Positions 21,004 to 28,175 of a stretch of 36,811 nucleotides of DNA are shown here, one piece after another. Source of the DNA: a virus. The notes beneath the pieces were generated by a model. That model had not been told where the DNA came from and did no database searches. It worked only from the letters and a program-made list of their open reading frames with translations. The stretch spans positions 1 to 36,811 of IMG/VR virus record IMGVR_UViG_3300042465_002072. One strand, given 5' to 3'. Position 1 is the first letter of the stretch. Every line of letters begins with the position of its first letter. A program made the position numbers and the translations under genes.

Positions 21004-21705
21004 CTAACCGCGACCGAAGCCACAGACGAACGTGGCCGTGCCGCTGGTGATCGTATAGGTGAGCCTGGTGTAGCGGTTCACGGTTCCGGTCCCGGTAGTG
21101 CGGAAGGACTTATTGGATGCCGTGATGGTGCCGACCGTCAGATAGTCAGTGTATGTGACGTTATCCGAAGACGACTGAATCGTTATGACGACGCTGCCCG
21201 CAGCTGCGGTGGCATGCGCGTAGGCATAGCCGCCATTCGCGGACGAAGCACCGTTGTCATAGACCGCAGCGGTTCCGCTGGTGCTGCGCTCTGCGAGAGC
21301 GTGGTGAGAGATCAGCTGCTCGGTGCCGACTGAGGACTGACCCTCAATGCTCACCATGACCACATCACCCACATCAGCCGTGCGCTCGGCGGAAGTCACG
21401 TCCAGGTTGTATCCCCGACCGCTACTGCCTGCCGCATCGCCTGACGGATAGATGCTCCAGATGCTCTTCGTGCCAGATCCCGTGATGGAGTGAACATCAC
21501 CATCGAACGTGGCATCGAACAGACCCTCGGCGCTGATCGTCGCGTCCTGCATTCCGACAACGTAGGTCTTGTCATCGTCAGAGAACGTGGTGCTCTCTGC
21601 CGTATCAACCTCTGCGCTGCTGGATACTGAGCGGAGGTAGCCGGTCAGATCGTTGTCGTCCTGATAGACAACAGCGTTCTTCCCATGCGTGAATGTAGGG
21701 CTCAC
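21004..21705 (-). CDS. Tail tube protein, paralogue 2, with C-terminal extension
   Basis: This 233-aa protein shares its first ~125 residues with paralogue 1 (SPTFTHGKNAVVYQDDNDL, AEVDTAESTTFSDDDKTYVV, GMQDATISAEGLFDATFDG, DVGDVVMVSIEGQ). It then adds ~100 residues rich in Ser, Thr, Ala and Gly. The extension looks like a surface beta domain of the kind displayed on tail tubes. The GTG start at 21705 overlaps the stop of the small upstream gene (GTGA). Confidence 0.82.
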   Translation of the reverse strand: MSPTFTHGKNAVVYQDDNDLTGYLRSVSSSAEVDTAESTTFSDDDKTYVVGMQDATISAEGLFDATFDGDVHSITGSGTKSIWSIYPSGDAAGSSGRGYNLDVTSAERTADVGDVVMVSIEGQSSVGTEQLISHHALAERSTSGTAAVYDNGASSANGGYAYAHATAAAGSVVITIQSSSDNVTYTDYLTVGTITASNKSFRTTGTGTVNRYTRLTYTITSGTATFVCGFGRG

Positions 21706-21878
21706 TTGGACTTACCTCCGGTGGGCTTCTCCGGCTTCTGCGCTCCGACCTCTTCAATGAGGCCGTCCTTCAGAAGCCACTTGACGCTCTTATCCGGGAG
21801 ATCGTCCACAACATCACCCGGCTCGGCTCGCTTCCCGGGTGGGTAGTCGAGTCCGACGAGCGCACGATACTTACTCAT
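21702..21878 (-). CDS. 58-aa protein between tail terminator and tail tube genes
   Basis: This short gene reads MSKYRALVGLDYPPGKRAEP, then GDVVDDLPDKSVKWLLKDGL and a Lys/Gly-rich end. This pattern is common for small actinophage proteins of unknown function in the head-tail region. The ATG at 21878 overlaps the upstream stop (ATGA) and its TGA overlaps the GTG of the next gene, so expression is coupled to the tail genes. Confidence 0.75.
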   Translation of the reverse strand: MSKYRALVGLDYPPGKRAEPGDVVDDLPDKSVKWLLKDGLIEEVGAQKPEKPTGGKSK

Positions 21879-22285
21879 GCTGCTCGTACCTCCAGTTCGA
21901 AGCGACTGCCTGCCTGACGATAGACGACACCGTTATCGTCCTCTACCAGGTCAGGAAGCTGTGCAATGCGCCGGCATGCCATGACGGTGCCCCCACCGAC
22001 CACAAGATCGTATTCATCAAGCAGGGCGTCACACCTATCTGCCATCTGCTTGGCGACCTTGTGTGAGTTGCCGGTTGTCCACCCCTTCACTACCCATCGC
22101 TCGCGGATCGTTGCCCGCGCTCCGAATACTCGCGTGTCGTCACCATCGAATAGCTGGATGGTGACGAACGGCGCTACTGCCGTCTGCGGAGCGATGCCGT
22201 AGTAGATCCCTGTGCATCCGAGGCTTGTCAGCGTGGCGTCGCCGTTGAGCCGCGAGTAGATCGCGCTACCAGAGGCCGCACTCAC
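21875..22285 (-). CDS. Tail terminator-like protein
   Basis: This 136-aa protein has the order and size of tail terminators (DUF3168-like): an N-terminal helix (SAIYSRLNGDATLTSLG), then YYGIAPQTAVAPFVTIQLFD and strands VRFG-type ERWVVKGWTTGN, followed by the helix SHKVAKQMADRCDALLDEYD. It caps the tail tube and joins it to the head. The gene lies between the HK97 gp10-like gene and the tail tube genes, as in most siphoviruses. Confidence 0.78.
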   Translation of the reverse strand: MSAASGSAIYSRLNGDATLTSLGCTGIYYGIAPQTAVAPFVTIQLFDGDDTRVFGARATIRERWVVKGWTTGNSHKVAKQMADRCDALLDEYDLVVGGGTVMACRRIAQLPDLVEDDNGVVYRQAGSRFELEVRAA

Positions 22286-22596
22286 GAAGTAAGCCTGTCA
22301 AACGCACGGACAGCGTTAGGCCACGCCTCGCCTAGAGCCAGCTGCAGGAAAGGCTTAGCGGTCTGACGCCGAGTGCCCATCTCCACGTAGATCGCGTAGT
22401 CCGCGTTAGCCGTGACGCGCCAGGTGAGCTTCCTGACCGGCTCTGCAGCGATGCTATTCATGAGATTGCCGGTATCCACCGGGGCGTATGCCTTCGCCAG
22501 CGCCTCGGTATCGAATGCCGTCTTCTTCAGAATCTTCTCTGCGAGATCATCTGCCTGAGAAGCGATCTCGGGGATTCGGTTGTAGACGATCGGCAC
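22282..22596 (-). CDS. HK97 gp10-like head-tail joining protein
   Basis: This 104-aa protein contains AYAPVDTGNLMNSIAAEPVR and ADYAIYVEMGTRRQTAKPFL, the two signature segments of the HK97 gp10-like family (APVDTG-L-SI ... YA-yVE-GT..-pA-PFL). It is a neck or tail-completion component. The GTG start at 22596 follows the Gly/Lys micro-gene. The stop overlaps the tail terminator start. Confidence 0.88.
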   Translation of the reverse strand: MPIVYNRIPEIASQADDLAEKILKKTAFDTEALAKAYAPVDTGNLMNSIAAEPVRKLTWRVTANADYAIYVEMGTRRQTAKPFLQLALGEAWPNAVRAFDRLTS

Positions 22597-22598
22597 GG

Positions 22599-22667
22599 CT
22601 ACTTGCCCTTCCCGCCCTTGCGTCCGCCCTTACCCTTGCCCTTGCCGTAACCCATACCCTTTGGCAT
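22599..22667 (-). CDS. 22-aa Gly/Lys-rich peptide
   Basis: The frame reads MPKGMGYGKGKGKGGRKGGK plus two residues. Its ATG at 22667 overlaps the upstream stop (TGATG), and its TAG is 2 nt before the next gene's GTG. Very basic glycine-lysine peptides of similar composition occur among neck genes of other phages, so it may be real. It could bind DNA or RNA non-specifically, or it may be a spacer with chance coding. Confidence 0.5.
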   Translation of the reverse strand: MPKGMGYGKGKGKGGRKGGKGK

Positions 22668-23026
22668 CAGTCCACCTCATTGCAGAATAGGCGTGTGCAT
22701 GTGTCGTAAGACCTGGGAGAACTCGTCCTGATGATCTCGTAGGTGTTCCCAGAGTGGAGCACTCGGTCGCGCTCGGTGACGCTAGTTCCCTGCGGGACCG
22801 TGATAACCCATCCGGTCGCTGCGACGAACTCACCACCCACAATGTCTTCCAAGCCTGCGCCCTGCGGAGAAACCCTGCAGGCGACTGTGCCGACATTGGC
22901 CCAGGTGTCAATCACTCCACCCATTCCGTCTGAGGACTGAGTAGAGCGGCTGATGACAGCCGTACCGGGGAGCGTATCGGCAATAGCCGAGCGCATGCAG
23001 GCAAGATCGGCAGTCGTGAGCGTCAC
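22667..23026 (-). CDS. Head completion (stopper-like) protein
   Basis: This 119-aa protein is placed between the connector and the gp10-like gene, with the beta-rich pattern of head-closure proteins: TAVISRSTQSSDGMGGVIDT, WANVGTVACRVSPQG, then VITVPQGTSVTERDRVLHSG and NTYEIIRTSSPRSYDT. It seals the portal after packaging and provides the tail attachment site. It overlaps both neighbours. Confidence 0.8.
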   Translation of the reverse strand: MTLTTADLACMRSAIADTLPGTAVISRSTQSSDGMGGVIDTWANVGTVACRVSPQGAGLEDIVGGEFVAATGWVITVPQGTSVTERDRVLHSGNTYEIIRTSSPRSYDTCTRLFCNEVD

Positions 23027-23595
23027 GATTCTGTCCTGAGATTCCTTCGCTGCACGCGGGCACGCTTACGCAGCTCCCGAGCCTGATCGCGCATGTTCTT
23101 GACCTTCTGCGACAAGCTGAACGACTGCCCGTCCGTAGAGAAGTCGAAGCAGCGAGACTCATGCGCGGCCCATGAATCCAGAATCTCGGCAGCAGCGCCG
23201 TAGATGTCGTATGACCTGGCGCTCAGATAGAGAGCGGTTCCCCCAGTGTCAGCGGAGAAGTCGAAGATGCCCAGCTGGTAGTCAGCCGTATAGGTCGCCG
23301 TTCCTCGGTCGTCGCCTACTGAGTCTTCGATGAAGAAGACCGCTGTACCACTCGCAGCAGTCTCCAGGAAGCCGTATGCGGAGCGAAGACGGGTATAGAC
23401 GACTGATCCCCCTCCAATGTACGAAGGCTCGCGCAAGAGCTTGTGGCGAACGAGATCCTGCCGGTGGCGATCCAGAACCTGCTCGATCTGGTTGTCGTCC
23501 CAGTAGTTCGCCGTGCCGACGTTGTATTCGGCGGTGCCGGCGTAGGTCAGTCCTCGCACCCTGGCGATGTTGTCGGCCATACCGCTTCTGCTCAT
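23023..23595 (-). CDS. Head-tail connector/adaptor protein
   Basis: This 190-aa protein follows the sugar-modification cluster in the position of the gp6-like adaptor. It has a helical N-terminal portion (YWDDNQIEQVLDRHRQDLVR), a beta-rich middle (TYTADYQLGIFDFSADTGG) and a C-terminal helix (AAAEILDSWAAHESRCFDFS) with a basic tail. The arrangement resembles connectors that insert between portal and stopper. It overlaps the epimerase gene (4 nt). Confidence 0.75.
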   Translation of the reverse strand: MSRSGMADNIARVRGLTYAGTAEYNVGTANYWDDNQIEQVLDRHRQDLVRHKLLREPSYIGGGSVVYTRLRSAYGFLETAASGTAVFFIEDSVGDDRGTATYTADYQLGIFDFSADTGGTALYLSARSYDIYGAAAEILDSWAAHESRCFDFSTDGQSFSLSQKVKNMRDQARELRKRARVQRRNLRTES

Positions 23596-24554
23596 GCTGT
23601 CAGTGCTTCCTCCGGGGACAGAATCTCAGCCGCAGTCCAAGCCACGATCTGTCGCATGGTGTTCTCAGGCGACCATCCTAGTGATCTTGCAAGCGCCGCA
23701 TCTGGCAGCTTCGTCCCAGCACTCGCTTCCTCGTAGCGATGACCGAAGATCCTCTTGCCTGATGTGTGAACGATCTCAGACTTTGAGTTAGTAACCTCTC
23801 GGACAACCCTGGCGAGATCGTTGATCGTTGTGCGGTTCTCTTCGTTGCCGACGTTGTACGCCTGCCCGGTCCAATCCTCCACAGTTGGCAGGTGATCCGT
23901 GATGAATCGGCACACATCCCATACCCCGGTGAACGCCCGCTCCTGCTCGCCACCCTCGAATACCGTGATCGGGTCGTTTACGAGCGCCTGATAGACCATG
24001 CGAGGCACAACGAATCCTTTGCTCTGCGCCTCGCGGGGACCAGCCATATTCCACGGCCTGATCTGTACGGCTCGAAGTCCTCTGGCGATAGAAGCTCCGA
24101 CGATTTGCTCTGCGGCGATCTTGCCCGCCTGATATTCGCCTCTGGCAGAGAACTTCTGCTGGATCGTGCATGGATCGCTCTCTGAAGCCTGGCCGGTGAT
24201 GCCGTAGATCTCTGAAGTAGAGATATTGACGAGAGGAACGTCCGCAACCACGCAGGCATCCACGACTTTCTGCGTTGCCCAGACCACATCGCCGGCAATC
24301 GTGCCCTGAGCCGGAAGAATCGCCGCAGCGCCTACCGGGGAGGCTGCATGCACCACAAGATCGGCAGACGCGACGTACTTCGGGAGGATCTGCTTCGCAT
24401 CAGCGATCATCATGTGCGAGATCGTCGGATGAGTGACGCTCACGACATTCGCGGTCATGTTGTCAAGTCCGATGACTTCCCAACCGAGCTTCGCGTAGCG
24501 ATCCGCCAGGTGAGAACCCATGAAGCCGAGCGCCCCGGTAATCATCACCCTCAT
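23592..24554 (-). CDS. NAD-dependent sugar-nucleotide epimerase/dehydratase
   Basis: This 320-aa extended short-chain dehydrogenase has the Rossmann motif ITGALGFMG (residues 5-13), a Ser/Thr active-site segment STSEIYG (112-118) and the catalytic Y141-x-x-x-K145 in YQAGK. Family members epimerise or dehydrate nucleotide sugars. It overlaps GT2 by 4 nt and so probably supplies or modifies the sugar used by the two glycosyltransferases. The substrate cannot be read from the sequence. It sits inside the structural operon, between decoration and connector genes. Confidence 0.88.
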   Translation of the reverse strand: MRVMITGALGFMGSHLADRYAKLGWEVIGLDNMTANVVSVTHPTISHMMIADAKQILPKYVASADLVVHAASPVGAAAILPAQGTIAGDVVWATQKVVDACVVADVPLVNISTSEIYGITGQASESDPCTIQQKFSARGEYQAGKIAAEQIVGASIARGLRAVQIRPWNMAGPREAQSKGFVVPRMVYQALVNDPITVFEGGEQERAFTGVWDVCRFITDHLPTVEDWTGQAYNVGNEENRTTINDLARVVREVTNSKSEIVHTSGKRIFGHRYEEASAGTKLPDAALARSLGWSPENTMRQIVAWTAAEILSPEEALTA

Positions 24555-25168
24555 ACGGCCACTCCGATCCAGTAGTCGGGATTCGCCAGAGATTGCTCGA
24601 ACTGAAGCCGGTCAGTCATGGATCGCCTCACCATGTCATCCCTGCCCGCGACTCCCTCTAGATGCGTGATCCTGTACGGCTCACGATAGACCACGTTCAT
24701 ACCGAGCGAACGCGCTCTGGCCGCCAGGTAGTCATCGGCGAAGTAGTGGATATCGAGGCACGGACCCATTTCCTGCCACACATACTGCGAGAAGAATGGG
24801 AACTGACTGCTGACTACAGGTGCCCAGTCGGCGCAGTCAGTCAGTAGCCAGCCGCCGCCCATTGAGCCAGTCGCCAGAACCGATCCATCCAGCTTCTGAA
24901 GCCTTGGAGCCGGGTAGAGCGACCGATCGGCTGCCTCCATCGCCGCTTCTGCCCAGCCAGGATGCACGATCACATCATCTGCAGCGAGCATCAGGTATTC
25001 GCCCTCTGCTGCCTCTGCGCCGTCGTTCCATGCGGTGCCTATTGCCCTGCGATCCTTCACGATGATGATCTGCAGCTCGTCTGCCGGCACGGTGGCGCGG
25101 AAAGAGGCGATCGTCTTCTGACATAGATCCTCGCGCCCCTTGATCGTCGGGACTACGACAGAGATCAC
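24551..25168 (-). CDS. Glycosyltransferase family 2-like (GT-A fold)
   Basis: This 205-aa enzyme has the GT-A pattern: SVVVPTIKGREDLCQKTIAS at the N-terminus, a nucleotide-binding Lys/Arg segment (IIIVKDRRAIGTAWNDG) and the metal-binding LAADDVIVHPGW (Asp64-Asp65), then a C-terminal acceptor half. It overlaps GT4 and the epimerase by 4 nt each. Possible acceptors are 5-hydroxymethylcytosine in phage DNA, a sugar already added by the GT4 enzyme, or a capsid protein. Confidence 0.85.
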   Translation of the reverse strand: MISVVVPTIKGREDLCQKTIASFRATVPADELQIIIVKDRRAIGTAWNDGAEAAEGEYLMLAADDVIVHPGWAEAAMEAADRSLYPAPRLQKLDGSVLATGSMGGGWLLTDCADWAPVVSSQFPFFSQYVWQEMGPCLDIHYFADDYLAARARSLGMNVVYREPYRITHLEGVAGRDDMVRRSMTDRLQFEQSLANPDYWIGVAV

Positions 25169-26340
25169 TGCACAACCTCAACCGGGGGAGGTTCTGCGTC
25201 AGATGATTCCAGCCGGTCAGAGAGTTCGTCCAGAAGAGGCTTCCAATAGTGCTGAGTGACCTCGTCTGCGTCATATCGCATCGCGAACGCTCGGGCATCT
25301 TCCGCCAGGCGCTTATCCCCGCGTGCCTCGTATGCGGCCTCATAAGCCTCTAGGACGCCCTCAACGGTCGCTAGGTGCTGGTAGTCCAGCATTGGCGTAA
25401 GGATGCGTTCTGAGGCCGTTACAGTCCATCCTGCGCCTACTAGCTCGGGCATCGCAGTCCAACCGCCCACGATGACCGGCGTTCCGCACGCCTGAGCCTC
25501 AATGATGGGTACTCCGAATCCCTCGCCCATTGTCGGACTGCTGAGTACGTCCATGGAGCTATAGAGAGCGGCCATTACTTCGTCGTCATAGCCGAGAAGG
25601 TTGCGGTACTGATCCGCCAGGCGAACAGAATCCTCTGGCACCCCGGTAGCCTGCAGCACGCCGGGTATGTCCAGACCCTCCATTTCTGTACCGATATGCG
25701 TGTGGAGGTAGAGGATCGCATCGCTATGACGCTCTCGGAGCCTGGCGAACGCCTCAAACTGAGTCGGTAGCGCCTTGCGAGAGGGGATGCCCTTATTCGC
25801 GGCCACGATGCCGACGATGAAGGCATCTTCTGGCAGTCCGAGCTTGACGCGAGCCTCGCGCTCATCTATCGGCGCATAGACGTTCGTATCCACTCCATGC
25901 GGGACGTAGCGTGGATCTAGCCCCGCATCACGCGCTGCCTGATCTGCGTGCTTGGCATAGACGACCGGCTGCCACGAATGCTTGACTGCCTCTCGGACCA
26001 TATGCGGCACGCCTTCGTGATCCACTGGGAACCACGGCACCCACCTGGCGCCAGTAGATGTGATCTTGTCGTGCTTCATCACCCATCCGTCAATGAGGGT
26101 GATGACAATGTCTGCCCTGTGATCCTTCACATGCGGGCCGATCACATCCATTCCATATGGATGAAATGCCTTGGGATAGACCTTCATCCCGTTCCAGCCG
26201 ATGGTTGCGCCCTCCAGCCCATAGAAGGCGCTCATAGCTACGTCATGGCCCAGGTCACGAATGCGCGGCGCGAAGATGCGCGTCTGCACTCCGTAACCAG
26301 TTGCAGTCCATGGTGCGTTGGAATGCCAGAGAATCCTCAA
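25165..26340 (-). CDS. Glycosyltransferase family 4-like (GT-B fold)
   Basis: This 391-aa GT-B enzyme begins MRILWHSNAPWTATGYGVQT (a glycine-rich acceptor-side loop) and includes VPHGVDTNVYAP. The donor-site signature is GEGFGVPIIEAQACGTPVIV, with the two Glu of the E-x7-E motif. It would transfer a sugar from a nucleotide donor with retention of configuration. The start is TTG at 26340, preceded by AAGGGGG; the TTG and the structured leader upstream suggest limited or controlled translation. It is the first gene of the sugar cluster. Confidence 0.9.
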   Translation of the reverse strand: MRILWHSNAPWTATGYGVQTRIFAPRIRDLGHDVAMSAFYGLEGATIGWNGMKVYPKAFHPYGMDVIGPHVKDHRADIVITLIDGWVMKHDKITSTGARWVPWFPVDHEGVPHMVREAVKHSWQPVVYAKHADQAARDAGLDPRYVPHGVDTNVYAPIDEREARVKLGLPEDAFIVGIVAANKGIPSRKALPTQFEAFARLRERHSDAILYLHTHIGTEMEGLDIPGVLQATGVPEDSVRLADQYRNLLGYDDEVMAALYSSMDVLSSPTMGEGFGVPIIEAQACGTPVIVGGWTAMPELVGAGWTVTASERILTPMLDYQHLATVEGVLEAYEAAYEARGDKRLAEDARAFAMRYDADEVTQHYWKPLLDELSDRLESSDAEPPPVEVVQ

Positions 26341-26357
26341 CCTCGCCCCCTTCTCAT

Positions 26358-26448
26358 GCCCCGGTAGAAGCGACTAGGGAAAGACACCGGGGCGGGATGC
26401 CCTTTCAGCAGACGGTGCGACCGCTGCCTATCCCATGTCGCCTAGTCG
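26358..26448 (-). promoter_or_regulatory. Candidate structured RNA leader with a pseudoknot upstream of the glycosyltransferase genes
   Basis: The gap between the decoration gene and GT4 can fold on almost its whole length. Helix B pairs 26358-26365 (GCCCCGGT) with 26386-26393 (ACCGGGGC). Bases 26371-26378 (CGACTAGG), in the loop of B, are perfectly complementary to 26441-26448 (CCTAGTCG), giving an interleaved pairing. Between them GGGAT (26394-26398) pairs with ATCCC (26430-26434) and encloses an 8-bp hairpin with one bulge (26408-26427, GCAG-A-CGGT / ACCG-CTGC). No U-run follows, so it is not an ordinary terminator. The minus-strand transcript carries it 17 nt before the GT4 TTG start. A riboswitch-like or other cis-regulatory role is inferred. 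Confidence 0.55.
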
Positions 26449-26841
26449 TTACGCCTTGCCGCCCACGTAGTGGACGATCACCTTCCCGAATGTGGCCGTG
26501 CCGTTGTTCTGGCTGGTCTGACGAACGGCGAGCCACTCATGCCTGTTCAGCACGTCGTGCTCGTCGCTAATCGTCATCTGCTTCGGAACATTGGTTACCC
26601 AGTGGTCAGAAGTGCCACCGACCGAGAGTCCTGCCGTCCCGAGGACTGCCGGCGTGCCCGCATTGGAGTACCGGATCAGCTGTACGGTGAAAGACGTATT
26701 GCTGCTGGTGTTCGCATGGTTCACAACCCACGCCTCAGTGATAGTCACTGCTCCACCGATATCCGATGCTCTGAAGATCAGCACGTCGGATGTGTGCCCT
26801 CCGAGAGGGAGAACAAGAGTATTCGCGTCTAGCTGCGCCAT
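26449..26841 (-). CDS. Head decoration-like protein, paralogue 1
   Basis: This 130-aa beta-rich protein begins MAQLDANTLVLPLGGHTSDV and shares motifs with the next gene: AWVVNHANTSSNTSFTVQLI, GGTSDHWVTNVPKQMTI and the terminal IVHYVGGKA. Its place between the capsid and sugar genes suggests a capsid decoration or head-fibre protein. The ATG at 26841 has no clear ribosome binding site; a strong hairpin lies just upstream. It could be an acceptor for glycosylation, but no direct evidence exists. Confidence 0.75.
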   Translation of the reverse strand: MAQLDANTLVLPLGGHTSDVLIFRASDIGGAVTITEAWVVNHANTSSNTSFTVQLIRYSNAGTPAVLGTAGLSVGGTSDHWVTNVPKQMTISDEHDVLNRHEWLAVRQTSQNNGTATFGKVIVHYVGGKA

Positions 26842-26855
26842 GACGATGACGGCCT

Positions 26856-26890
26856 GGTGGCCGACCCCCTATCCGAGAAGGTCGGCCACC
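26856..26890 (-). other. Perfect 10-bp hairpin between decoration paralogues
   Basis: GGTGGCCGAC (26856-26865) and GTCGGCCACC (26881-26890) are exact inverted repeats with a 15-nt loop. In the minus-strand transcript the hairpin lies 13 nt after the upstream stop and 14 nt before the downstream ATG. No U-run follows, so an intrinsic terminator is unlikely. It may reduce translation or transcript flow, or stabilise the mRNA end. Confidence 0.6.
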
Positions 26891-26903
26891 GATGCCGTGA
26901 TTC

Positions 26904-27290
26904 CTACGCCTTTCCCTGCACGTAGTGAATCGTGACCATTCCGCGAGTCTGCGAGCCGCCGTCCACCGTCGCGTAAGCGAGGCTCAGGCACTCGCCCTCG
27001 TCCAGCGTGATGTAATTGCTGTCGAGGGTGTAGCTCTTCGGAACCAGGTCGGTCCAGTGGTCGGAGGTGCCGCCCAGAGTGCCGACCGTGCCTGCGATGA
27101 CCGTCCCTGCGCTAGTGCGCTTGTGCAGCGCCAGAGTGTAGGTAGCCGTACCAGAGGTAGTAGCGTGGTTCACCGCGTAGGCGTCAAGAAGCGTGATCTT
27201 GCCGCCGGTACCGCTGTGCTTGTAGATGATCACGTCGTCAGCCGCTGCCGGCATCGGAACCGTGATGCTGTTCACGTCGAACTGTGCCAT
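26904..27290 (-). CDS. Head decoration-like protein, paralogue 2
   Basis: This 128-aa protein begins MAQFDVNSITVPMPAAADDV and matches paralogue 1 in length and motifs: YAVNHATTSGTATYTLALHK, GGTSDHWTDLVPKSYTL and VTIHYVQGKA. It lies 13 nt downstream of the major capsid gene with AAAGGA 7-8 nt before its ATG. The strong start signal fits an abundant virion protein, probably a capsid decoration protein. Confidence 0.78.
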   Translation of the reverse strand: MAQFDVNSITVPMPAAADDVIIYKHSGTGGKITLLDAYAVNHATTSGTATYTLALHKRTSAGTVIAGTVGTLGGTSDHWTDLVPKSYTLDSNYITLDEGECLSLAYATVDGGSQTRGMVTIHYVQGKA

Positions 27291-27303
27291 TCGGTAGTCC
27301 TTT

Positions 27304-28161
27304 CTACTCAGTCGGCACGGAGGCGTCGGAGATCAGCTTGACGCCGAACTTCGGTCGCCACGTTCCGTGGGCGTAGACAGCGGAGAGGTTGATCTCGTCG
27401 GCGCGGCGGCTCGCGTCACGCTCGCGCTCGATACGCGGAGCGCGGCGAATGTCGAGAGCCAGGGCCATCGGAGAGAAGATGCCAGCAGTGCAGTCGTCGC
27501 TCCCGTTGATGCTCAGGTTCGACGAGATGAAGATGTTGGTGTCGTAGGCACGGCCAACGATCCGGTTCTGCATGACAGCGTCACCGAACTGCGGGGTGTT
27601 CTGCATCCCTGAGACAGCGGCCTCCTTCGACAGATCGAACCACTGATACGGGTGAAGCACAGCGTGGTACGGGCCGGGGGCGTTCTGAGCGCGAAGCTGC
27701 GACACAGCCGCGAAGAAGCGTCCCCAGGTGAGGGTCGAACCGGCGGTGCCAGCCGTGCCCCCGGTGAACGAGGCGAAGTTGCTGAGAAGGTCAGTCTCGA
27801 TCTTCTGAGCGATCGCGAAGCCAAGCTCCTGAGCCGCGTTCTGCATGACAGCGAACGGGTCAGACTCCATGCGCTGGTCGGTGACGAGGTACTGAGCACC
27901 GACCTCAGACGGAGTAAGCGTGGAAAGCACGGTCGGCTTGAAAGACTGCGACGTGAGATCGTCGTCGTCGTTGATCGAGCTGATCGAAGCCGACGAGTAC
28001 TCGGAAGCAACGCGGGGAGCGATGCCCTGTCCCGAGAGGGTGGTGACGAGGTTCGACATAAGCTCGTTGTCACGAGCGACGAACATCGCATCCTCGTAGA
28101 TCTTCTGGATGTAGTCGGTCGGCGCCTGAATGTCGCTGACCTGGGTGAAAGCTGCCGGCAC
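27304..28161 (-). CDS. Major capsid protein (HK97 fold)
   Basis: This 285-aa protein is directly downstream of the scaffold gene and has the usual composition of an HK97-fold capsid protein. It has an N-terminal arm, TSQSFKPTVLSTLTPSEVGA, the long helix DPFAVMQNAAQELGFAIAQK, the loop ASFTGGTAGTAGSTLTWGRF, the central PGPYHAVLHPYQWFDLSKEA and the C-terminal VYAHGTWRPKFGVKLISDAS. The start is GTG at 28161 with AAAGGA upstream. It assembles the icosahedral shell. Confidence 0.9.
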   Translation of the reverse strand: MPAAFTQVSDIQAPTDYIQKIYEDAMFVARDNELMSNLVTTLSGQGIAPRVASEYSSASISSINDDDDLTSQSFKPTVLSTLTPSEVGAQYLVTDQRMESDPFAVMQNAAQELGFAIAQKIETDLLSNFASFTGGTAGTAGSTLTWGRFFAAVSQLRAQNAPGPYHAVLHPYQWFDLSKEAAVSGMQNTPQFGDAVMQNRIVGRAYDTNIFISSNLSINGSDDCTAGIFSPMALALDIRRAPRIERERDASRRADEINLSAVYAHGTWRPKFGVKLISDASVPTE

Positions 28162-28175
28162 GGCAGATCCTTTCT

